From Burkholderiales bacterium (GTDB lineage: Bacteria > Pseudomonadota > Gammaproteobacteria > Burkholderiales > SHXO01), in assembly GCA_026125625.1 (NCBI GenBank), contig JAHCKU010000031.1, positions 1-15,826 on the forward strand: a stretch of 15,826 bases of DNA, read 5' to 3'. Below are positions 1 to 5,999 of this stretch, in pieces. The translations under genes and the position numbers were made by a program. Positions within the stretch are counted from its first letter, which is position 1; each line of letters opens with the position of its first letter. The notes under the pieces were generated by a model. That model ran no database searches and was not told where the DNA came from. It worked only from the letters and a program-made list of their open reading frames with translations.

Positions 1-25
1 GCGCGATTTCATTCTCGTTGATCAT
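1..25 (-). CDS. fis: 5' end of a gene coupled to dusB, probably fis (partial)
   Basis: An ATG on the minus strand at 25-23 overlaps the dusB TGA stop (ATGA overlap). It opens a frame reading M-I-N-E-N-E-I-A before the window ends, so only eight codons are visible and no domain can be checked. In many gammaproteobacteria dusB is followed directly by fis, the small nucleoid-associated DNA-bending protein that activates rRNA and tRNA promoters. The name rests on this conserved pairing and on the translational overlap, not on recognisable Fis residues. Confidence 0.5.
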
Positions 26-1038
26 GCGGCGAGTTCCTCCTCGATTTCGCCGGACTGCTTCGCCTGCGCTTGCAGCCATCCGAAGCAACGTCTGATCTCG
101 GCCAGCTGGGCGCTGCTCGTCTCGAGTGCGTTGAAGCGGCTGCGCAGCAAGCCGCCCTGCGGCACGTCGGCTGCTTTCAGATACCAGCCGACGTGCTTGC
201 GTGCCACGCGTACGCCGGTCTCCTCTCCGTAGAAACGGTAGAGCTGATCCAGATGCTCGCACAGGATCGCGCCGATCTGCGCCAAAGTGGTGCGCGGTGC
301 ATGTCGCCCGCTGCGCAGGAAGTGCTCGATGTCGCGGAATATCCAGGGACGCCCCTGCGCCGCGCGTCCGATCATGATGCCGTCGGCGCCGGTGTAGTCG
401 AGTACCCGCCGCGCCTGCTCGGGCGTATGGATATCGCCATTGGCGATCACCGGAATGTGCACCTGCGCCTTGACTGCGGCGATGGTGTCGTACTCGGCCA
501 TGCCGGAGAACCCGCAGGCGCGCGTGCGCCCATGCACCGCCAGCGCACGGATGCCGGCGCGTTCCGCCAGACGCGCGATGCTGCACGCGTTGCGCTGCTG
601 CGGATCCCAGCCGGTGCGGATCTTCAAGGTCACCGGCACGTCGACGGCGGCGACCACGGCATCGAGGATGCGGCCGACCAGCGCCTCATCGCGCAGCAGG
701 GCGGAGCCGGCCATGACGTTGCACACCTTCCTGGCCGGACAGCCCATGTTGATGTCGATGATCTGCGCGCCATGCTCGACGTTGTGCCGTGCCGCTGCAG
801 CCATCATGGCGGGCTCCGTGCCGGCGATCTGCACCGAGACCGGCTCGGCCTCTCCGGCGTGGTCGCGGCGTCGGCGACTCTTCGCGGTGTGCCACAGATG
901 CGGTTGGCTGGAAGTCATCTCCGACACCGCCATGCCCGCGCCCAGCCGCTTGCACAACTGCCGGAACGGCCGATCGGTCACGCCCGCCATCGGGGCGAGG
1001 ACGAGATTGTTGCGGAGATGGAAAGGACCGATCTGCAT
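22..1038 (-). CDS. dusB: tRNA-dihydrouridine synthase B
   Basis: FMN-dependent enzyme that reduces specific uridines in the tRNA D-loop to dihydrouridine using NADPH; cytosolic. The protein is 338 aa, close to the usual 320-340. Visible landmarks are the N-terminal barrel strand LVLAPMAGVTDRPFR, the catalytic-cysteine segment DINMGCPARKVCN, the RTGW strand, the HGRTR segment and the FMN-phosphate region GADGIMIGRAAQGRPWIF. The frame stays open to an ATG at 1089, but I chose the ATG at 1038 because M-Q-I-G-P matches the family N-terminus. A purine-rich GACGGGAAG lies about 10 bases upstream. A TACAAT box on the minus strand (1083-1078) could be a -10 element, though I see no good -35. The stop overlaps the probable fis start. 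Family assignment is near certain; DusB rather than DusA or DusC follows from motifs and context. Confidence 0.95.
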   Translation of the reverse strand: MQIGPFHLRNNLVLAPMAGVTDRPFRQLCKRLGAGMAVSEMTSSQPHLWHTAKSRRRRDHAGEAEPVSVQIAGTEPAMMAAAARHNVEHGAQIIDINMGCPARKVCNVMAGSALLRDEALVGRILDAVVAAVDVPVTLKIRTGWDPQQRNACSIARLAERAGIRALAVHGRTRACGFSGMAEYDTIAAVKAQVHIPVIANGDIHTPEQARRVLDYTGADGIMIGRAAQGRPWIFRDIEHFLRSGRHAPRTTLAQIGAILCEHLDQLYRFYGEETGVRVARKHVGWYLKAADVPQGGLLRSRFNALETSSAQLAEIRRCFGWLQAQAKQSGEIEEELAA

Positions 1039-1105
1039 CGCGGGTGTGCGCTTCCCGTCTCGCAGGGAAAGACGCGCATTGTATCCCAATCACTCCGCGC
1101 GCCGA

Positions 1106-1127
1106 CTGTTCGTTGGCGCACGAACAG
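1106..1127 (-). other. 8-bp perfect hairpin just after ubiH
   Basis: CTGTTCGT (1106-1113) and ACGAACAG (1120-1127) form a perfect 8-bp inverted repeat around a 6-base loop, starting 3 bases after the ubiH stop on the minus strand. No T-run follows it in either direction, so it is not a canonical intrinsic terminator. It may be a 3'-end stabiliser or a weak or Rho-assisted stop separating ubiH from dusB-fis. Confidence 0.5.
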
Positions 1128-1130
1128 CGC

Positions 1131-2276
1131 TCAGGTGCCGAACGTCATGTGCCGTGCAAAGGCGCGCTTCGCCGATGGCAGGACATCGAGCAGAGTGAGC
1201 CCGCACCCACGCAGCGCACGCAACGGTGCGAGATCGTTGGAGAAGGTGCGCACCAAGCCATGGGTGATGCCGACCGTGAGTGCGCGGTCGGCCCGCCGCG
1301 CCGTGTGGAAGCGCCGTGGCAGCCCCGGATCGTCGAGCGTACCCGGCTGCGCTGCGATCATTTCGGCCAGGACGGCGGCATCGCGCAATCCGAGGTTGAG
1401 GCCCTGCCCGGCCACCGGATGCAGCGTCTGGGCTGCATTGCCGAGCAGCACCACGCGCGATGTCGTGGGCGCTGCCGCCACACGCACCTGCAACGGAAAC
1501 AGCGCCGGTGCACCGCTGGCGACGAAGCGCCCGGCCCGCTCGCCGAATGCGCTCTGGAGGGCCGCGAGAAACCGGGCAGGCGCAAGCTGCACCAGCTGCG
1601 CCGCATGGTCGGCACGCGTGGTCCACACCAGAGCGTAACCCGGCTGCGACGGCAGCAAGGCAATCGGCCCGGCGGGACAGAAGCGCTCGTAGGCGCGCCC
1701 GTCGTGCGCGCAGTCGGTGACGATGTCGGCCACCACCGCGCTCTGCCGGTAATCGTGTTCGTGCCTCGGCGCCGTCGCGGCGGATGCCTGTCCGCCATCG
1801 GCGAGCACGGCAAGGCGTGCGTGGAGGATCTCGCTTCCGGCCTCGGAGTGCACCGTCACTTCGGCTGTATCCGCCGTGGCCGTGACGTGCTCGGCCCTGA
1901 CGCCGTGACGCAGGGATACGCCGGCCGCCTGCGCCATGGCTGCCGTGAGGGCGGCGTGACAACTGCCGTAGGAGACCACGTAGCCCAGTGCCGGCACGCC
2001 GGCTTCCTCCGCTCGCAGCAGGGTGCGGCCCCAGCCGCCGGATTGGGATACATGGATGGTCTCGATCGGCGTGCACGGGTCGATGCACGCCCACGCGCCC
2101 AGCTTCTGCAGCAGCACCGCGCTGCCGTATGACAATGCGATGCGACGCGGGTCGTCCGGGTCCGTGCTACGCGCTTCGAGCAAGGTCACCGACAGGCCGC
2201 TGTCCGCGAGCAGCGCAGCGAGGCAGGCGCCGACCGGCCCGCCGCCGACGATCACCACATCCTGCTGGACGGGCAT
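1131..2276 (-). CDS. ubiH: UbiH-type FAD-dependent hydroxylase of ubiquinone biosynthesis
   Basis: Flavoprotein monooxygenase that adds a hydroxyl group to the aromatic ring of a ubiquinone precursor (2-octaprenyl-6-methoxyphenol hydroxylase type), using O2 and NAD(P)H. At 381 aa it matches the family (E. coli UbiH about 390). The N-terminal Rossmann motif VVIVGGGPVGACLAALLA binds FAD. The C-terminal second FAD motif GNAAQTLHPVAGQGLNLGLRD is of the UbiH subtype, with its characteristic AQTLHP. I chose ATG 2276 (M-P-V-Q-Q-D-V-V). An in-frame GTG at 2297 would overlap pepP by 8 bases; neither start has a strong ribosome site. The gene follows pepP by 13 bp, a classic pairing. The second hydroxylase (ubiI/visC) often next in this cluster is absent, so ring specificity cannot be fixed from sequence. 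Confidence 0.9.
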   Translation of the reverse strand: MPVQQDVVIVGGGPVGACLAALLADSGLSVTLLEARSTDPDDPRRIALSYGSAVLLQKLGAWACIDPCTPIETIHVSQSGGWGRTLLRAEEAGVPALGYVVSYGSCHAALTAAMAQAAGVSLRHGVRAEHVTATADTAEVTVHSEAGSEILHARLAVLADGGQASAATAPRHEHDYRQSAVVADIVTDCAHDGRAYERFCPAGPIALLPSQPGYALVWTTRADHAAQLVQLAPARFLAALQSAFGERAGRFVASGAPALFPLQVRVAAAPTTSRVVLLGNAAQTLHPVAGQGLNLGLRDAAVLAEMIAAQPGTLDDPGLPRRFHTARRADRALTVGITHGLVRTFSNDLAPLRALRGCGLTLLDVLPSAKRAFARHMTFGT

Positions 2277-2289
2277 TACGTGAGCGCCA

Positions 2290-3591
2290 TCACGCACGCA
2301 TCAGCGCTTCGATGTCGGCGATCGCCTTCGGCGCCTGCGCGGTGATGATCTCGCACCCCTTCAGTGTCACCACCGCATCGTCCTCGATGCGCACACCGAT
2401 GTTCCAGAAGCGCTCCGGCACACCGTCGCCGGGCCGGATGTAGCAGCCCGGCTCCACCGTCAGGACCATCCCCGGCTCCAGTGCACGCCACTGACCGTCG
2501 CGTTTGTAGTCACCGCAGTCGTGCACGTCCATCCCCAGCCAATGGCCGGTGCGATGCATGTAGAAGCGCCGGTAGTCGCCGGATTCGATCACGCTCTCGA
2601 CGCTGCCGTGGCACAGACCCAGATCGATGAAACCCTGCACCAGCACACGCACCGCGGCATCGTGCGGGTCCTGCCACAGCTTGCCGGGCTGGACCTGAGC
2701 GATGGCTGCGGCCTGGGCCGCGAGCACCAGCTCGTAGATCTCGCGCTGCGGGCCGAGGAAGCGGCCCTGCACGGGGAACGTGCGTGTGATGTCGGAGGCA
2801 TAGCCATCCAGCTCGCAGCCGGCATCGATCAGGAGCAGGTCGGATTCACTCAGCCGGGCGTCGTTGGCCACGTAGTGCAGCACACAGGCGTTGGCGCCAC
2901 CGGCCACGATGGGCGTATAGGCCGGCGCCTGGGCGCCAGCGGCACGGAATTCATGCAGCAGCTCGGCTTCGATCTCGTACTCGTAGCGTCCGGGGCGCGT
3001 GGCCTGCATTGCGCGCCGATGCGCGCGCGCGGAGATGATCGCGGCGCGACGCATGGTGTCGAGCTCCGCCTCGTCCTTGATCAGGCGCATCTCGTCGAGC
3101 AGCTTGCGCACGTCGCGGATCTCGCCCGGTGCGCTGATGCCGGTGCGTACCTGGGCGCGCACCGCGTTGAGCCACTGGATCAGCCTGCCGTCCCACTCGC
3201 CGTTCTCGCCCACGTCGCAGAACAGGGTGGGCTGGTCGGCGAGCAGCTGCGGCAGGTGCTGGTCGAGCTCGGCGATGCGATAGGCCTCGTCCAGGCCGAA
3301 GGCAGCCTTGGCCGCATCCGGGCCGAAGCGGAAGCCGTCCCAGATTTCGCGCTCGAGATCCTTGTCGCGGCAGAACAGGATGGAGCGGGTGGTCTCGCCG
3401 GCGACGATGACCAGCACCGCTTCGGGCTCGGTGAATCCGCACAGGTAGTGGAAATAGCTGTCGAAGCGGAACGGGTAGTGCGCATCGCGGTTGCGTATCC
3501 GCTCCGGGGCGGTGGACAGCACGGCGAGGCCGCGCCCCATGAGCCCGGCGAGGCGCTCGCGGCGCCGGCGATAACGCGTGGCATCGATCAT
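2290..3591 (-). CDS. pepP: Xaa-Pro aminopeptidase (aminopeptidase P)
   Basis: Cytosolic dimanganese peptidase of the M24B pita-bread fold, which removes N-terminal residues preceding proline. It is 433 aa (E. coli PepP 441). The N-terminal domain opens with R-Y-R-R-R-R-E-R-L as in family members. The catalytic domain carries the metal-ligand segments LLIDAGCELDGYASDITRTF (two Asp), HRTGHWLGMDVHDCGDY (His), LEPGMVLTVEPGCYI (Glu) and GVRIEDD (Glu). I chose ATG 3591, preceded by AAAAGG at suitable spacing. A TTG at 3618 abutting the paiB-like stop would add nine residues not typical of PepP. The gene sits between a paiB-like gene and ubiH; the pepP-ubiH order is widely conserved. All expected metal ligands appear present. 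Confidence 0.96.
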   Translation of the reverse strand: MIDATRYRRRRERLAGLMGRGLAVLSTAPERIRNRDAHYPFRFDSYFHYLCGFTEPEAVLVIVAGETTRSILFCRDKDLEREIWDGFRFGPDAAKAAFGLDEAYRIAELDQHLPQLLADQPTLFCDVGENGEWDGRLIQWLNAVRAQVRTGISAPGEIRDVRKLLDEMRLIKDEAELDTMRRAAIISARAHRRAMQATRPGRYEYEIEAELLHEFRAAGAQAPAYTPIVAGGANACVLHYVANDARLSESDLLLIDAGCELDGYASDITRTFPVQGRFLGPQREIYELVLAAQAAAIAQVQPGKLWQDPHDAAVRVLVQGFIDLGLCHGSVESVIESGDYRRFYMHRTGHWLGMDVHDCGDYKRDGQWRALEPGMVLTVEPGCYIRPGDGVPERFWNIGVRIEDDAVVTLKGCEIITAQAPKAIADIEALMRA

Positions 3592-3618
3592 CGTGGCTGC
3601 CTTTTCGGAAACTTCCAA

Positions 3619-4251
3619 TTATATTTCCCCCGTCTCGTCGCGCCGGCGCATCAGCCCGGCCACCGCGCGCTGCTGCGCATCTCCCTGCGACAATGCCTCG
3701 ATGACGCGTGCGTGGTCTTCGGCCGGCCTATTCTGGCTGAGCTTGAATTTGCCCTGCATGTGCGTGATGGTGATGTCCACGCCCACCACGTTGCGCAGCA
3801 TGTCGTCCATGTAGGCGGACGGCAGATCCATGCGCCAGGGCTGCGCCCGCGCTCGCTCGTACTCGTCGACCATGCGCTCGAGGAGCGCGCGCACACGGGC
3901 CGCGTCGTGTACCAGACTGGCCCTGCCGTGCACGTGCACGCTGGCGTAGTTCCAGGTCGGCACGCTCGGGTGCGTGGCGTACCACCCCGGCGAAACGTAG
4001 CAGTGCGGTCCATGGAACAGCACCAGCACTTCGCCCGATTGCGCAATGCGCTGCCAGTGACCGTTGGCACGCGAGAAGTGGCCCTCCAGCGTACCCAGCT
4101 CGCCGCGCGAGCGATCCAGCAGCAGCGGCAGATGACTCACCCAGGGATCGGCGGCATCCGGCGATATCAGCGTGGCGAAACCATGCGCCTGCACGAACGC
4201 CTGCAAGGTGGCGACGTCGTTCTGCACGAAACTTCCGGGAATGAACAGCAT
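3619..4251 (-). CDS. PaiB-family FMN-binding protein (putative transcriptional regulator)
   Basis: A 210-aa member of the PaiB / FMN-binding split-barrel family. Recognisable segments are the start MLFIPGSFVQNDVATLQAFV, the middle L-x-G-H-F-S-R-A-N, the flavin-pocket-like region VLVLFHGPHCYVSPGWY, V-P-T-W-N-Y-A-S-V-H-V-H-G, and the terminal K-F-K-L-S-Q-N-R-P characteristic of the family. In Bacillus subtilis PaiB acts with PaiA in repressing sporulation and protease genes; elsewhere the function is largely unknown, and no DNA-binding domain is evident here. Its ATG follows the murU TGA with no gap and its own stop lies 27 bases before pepP, so it is probably co-translated with murU. No strong ribosome site is visible. 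There is no paiA-like acetyltransferase in the window. Confidence 0.85.
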   Translation of the reverse strand: MLFIPGSFVQNDVATLQAFVQAHGFATLISPDAADPWVSHLPLLLDRSRGELGTLEGHFSRANGHWQRIAQSGEVLVLFHGPHCYVSPGWYATHPSVPTWNYASVHVHGRASLVHDAARVRALLERMVDEYERARAQPWRMDLPSAYMDDMLRNVVGVDITITHMQGKFKLSQNRPAEDHARVIEALSQGDAQQRAVAGLMRRRDETGEI

Positions 4252-4959
4252 TCAGTGCTCGGGTCGGGATTGCCGCAGCCGGGCCTCGAGCGCATCCAGC
4301 CGGGCAGGGGTGCCGATGTCGTCCCACAGTCCGCGAAAATGCATGCCGGTGACACGCCCTTGCGCCATTGCCGTGCGCAGCAGCGGTGCCAGTGCAGCCC
4401 TGGTTCCGGGTGCGATCGCCGTGAACAGCTGCGGCCGATACACGCCGATGCCGGAGAAGGTCAGCCTGGCGCTGCCTTCGGCGACGACGCGATCGTCCTG
4501 CAGCACGAAGTCACCGTCGCGGTGATGCGCAGGATTGTCCACCAGGATCAGATGCGCCAGGCCGTCCTCGCGCAGCAAGTGTCGAGCCGGCTGCAGCAGG
4601 GTGCGGAAATCGAAGTCCGTGAACACGTCGGCGTTGACCACGATGAACGGACCGCTTCCCAGCCATTCGAGTGCGTTGGCAATGCCGCCGGCCGTTTCCA
4701 GCGCAGTCGCTTCGGGTGAATAGCGGATGCGCACACCGAACCGGCTGCCGTCGCCGAGGCGGGCCTCGATCTGCTCTCCCAGCCATGCATGGTTGATCAC
4801 CACGTCCTCCAGCCCGCTGCGCGCCAGCGCCTCCAGATGCCAGACGATGAGCGGTTTCCCGCCCACCTGCAGGAGCGACTTGGGCGTGTGGTCGGTCAGC
4901 GGCCGCATGCGCTCGCCGCGTCCCGCAGCCAGGATCATGGCGCGCAGTGCGGTGCTCAA
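4252..4959 (-). CDS. murU: N-acetylmuramate-1-phosphate uridylyltransferase MurU
   Basis: Sugar-phosphate nucleotidyltransferase that joins UTP and MurNAc alpha-1-phosphate to make UDP-MurNAc during peptidoglycan recycling; cytosolic. At 235 aa it has the length of the Pseudomonas enzyme. The nucleotide-binding signature AAGRGERMRPLTDHTPK is near the N-terminus. VVINHAWLGEQIE, RYSPE, the metal-binding NADVFTDFDF, LVDNPAHHRDGDF and the C-terminal W-D-D-I-G-T all resemble MurU. The likely start is TTG 4959, which overlaps the amgK TGA (TTGA) and has AAAGGCAGG upstream. ATG 4938 would remove the residues before the first beta strand. Coupling to amgK makes MurU far more likely than a generic glucose-1-phosphate or mannose-1-phosphate nucleotidyltransferase. 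Confidence 0.92.
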   Translation of the reverse strand: MSTALRAMILAAGRGERMRPLTDHTPKSLLQVGGKPLIVWHLEALARSGLEDVVINHAWLGEQIEARLGDGSRFGVRIRYSPEATALETAGGIANALEWLGSGPFIVVNADVFTDFDFRTLLQPARHLLREDGLAHLILVDNPAHHRDGDFVLQDDRVVAEGSARLTFSGIGVYRPQLFTAIAPGTRAALAPLLRTAMAQGRVTGMHFRGLWDDIGTPARLDALEARLRQSRPEH

Positions 4960-5951
4960 AAGCTGTAGCCTGCCTTTGCCGGCCGGCTCTCCAGCTGGTC
5001 GAGCAGGCGCAGCAGCGGATTCAGCTCGCGGTAACGCTCACAGGCGCCACGCAGATAGTGCATGACCCGCGGCATGTCCTTCAGATAGCCGCTCTTGCCG
5101 TCGCGGTGGAACAGGCGCGCGAAGATGCCGAGCACCTTGATGTGCCGCTGCACGCCCATCCACTCGAAATCGCGATGGAATACGGCGAAGTCTGGCGGTA
5201 CCGGCAGGGATTGCGCGCGCGCCTTTTCCCAGTAGCGGATGGCCCAGTCCAGCAGGCGCGGCTCGTCCCAGGCGATATAGGCGTCCTTGAGCAGGGAAAC
5301 CAGGTCATAGGTGATGGGACCGTACACGGCGTCCTGGAAGTCCAGGATGCCCGGTCCCGGCTGCATCACCATCAGATTGCGCGAGTGATAGTCGCGATGC
5401 ACGAAGACCTTGGGCTGTGCGAGATTGTTGGCGAGGATCGCGTCGAAGCTCTCCTGCAGCGTCTGCTGCTGGCCGGCATCGAGCTGCACGCCCAGATGGC
5501 GCGTGACGTACCAGTCGGGAAACAGGCGCAGCTCGCGCAGCAGCAGCGCATGATCGTATTCCGGCAATACCGCGGGGCGTGACAGCGCCTGGATCTGCAC
5601 CAGCGCGGAGGTGGCGGCATCGTACAGCGCCGGCGCGCTGTCGTCGTCGAGCGCCTGCAGGTAAGTCGTGCTGCCCAGATCGGACAGCAGCAGATAGCCG
5701 TTGTCCAGATCTTCGGCCAGGATCTGCGGCACCTGCACCCGCGCTTCGGCGAACAGGCGGGCGACCTTGACGAACGGCCGGCAGTCCTCGTGCTCCGGCG
5801 GCGCATCCATCACGATCAGGCTGCGGCCGTCATCGGTGGTGACCCGGAAATAGCGCCGGAAGCTGGCGTCTTCGGAAGCCGGAGCGTAATGATAGGTGCC
5901 GGGCGGGAAATGCTGCGCCAGCCATTGGTCGAGCGACGCGGTGCGGGTCAA
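4956..5951 (-). CDS. amgK: N-acetylmuramate/N-acetylglucosamine anomeric kinase AmgK
   Basis: Aminoglycoside-phosphotransferase-fold kinase that phosphorylates recovered MurNAc (and GlcNAc) at the anomeric carbon, feeding MurU. It is 331 aa. The N-terminal ASEDASFRRYFRV segment and IVMDAPPEHEDCRPFVKVA match AmgK. The catalytic loop is FVHRDYHSRNLMV (HxDxxxxN, residues about 200-212) and the metal motif is GILDFQDAVYGPITYDL. The visible start is TTG at 5951 with AGAGG 11 bases upstream; I see no better ATG that keeps the conserved N-terminus. The stop overlaps the murU start. It leads the minus-strand cluster and is divergent from lptD, as in Pseudomonas. With MurU it makes UDP-MurNAc without MurA, the step blocked by fosfomycin. 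Confidence 0.92.
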   Translation of the reverse strand: MTRTASLDQWLAQHFPPGTYHYAPASEDASFRRYFRVTTDDGRSLIVMDAPPEHEDCRPFVKVARLFAEARVQVPQILAEDLDNGYLLLSDLGSTTYLQALDDDSAPALYDAATSALVQIQALSRPAVLPEYDHALLLRELRLFPDWYVTRHLGVQLDAGQQQTLQESFDAILANNLAQPKVFVHRDYHSRNLMVMQPGPGILDFQDAVYGPITYDLVSLLKDAYIAWDEPRLLDWAIRYWEKARAQSLPVPPDFAVFHRDFEWMGVQRHIKVLGIFARLFHRDGKSGYLKDMPRVMHYLRGACERYRELNPLLRLLDQLESRPAKAGYSF

Positions 5952-5999
5952 ATTGCTCGTTGCCTCTGCAATGCTTTTGTGAGATTTTATCGCCGAATC
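5952..5999. promoter_or_regulatory. Divergent promoter region amgK / lptD
   Basis: This short AT-richer segment separates the amgK start from the first possible lptD ATG. On the minus strand TAAAAT (5989-5984) could be a -10 box for amgK. On the plus strand TTGCCT (5960-5965) and TTTTAT (5985-5990) form a weak pair with 19-base spacing. A plus-strand transcript from here would start at about 5997, leaving almost no leader if lptD began at 6000. No hexamer is strong; placement rests on gene divergence and base composition. Confidence 0.35.

Noticed and set aside
70..2132. Overlapping plus-strand open frames of 250-520 codons opposite dusB and ubiH
   Set aside because: Shadow frames of high-GC genes; the minus-strand products are intact known enzymes.
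2521..4719. Very long plus-strand open frame (732 codons) opposite pepP, the paiB-like gene and murU
   Set aside because: It is antisense to three well-recognised proteins, resembles no family, and is rich in His/Gln/Val codons expected as the complement of GC-rich genes.
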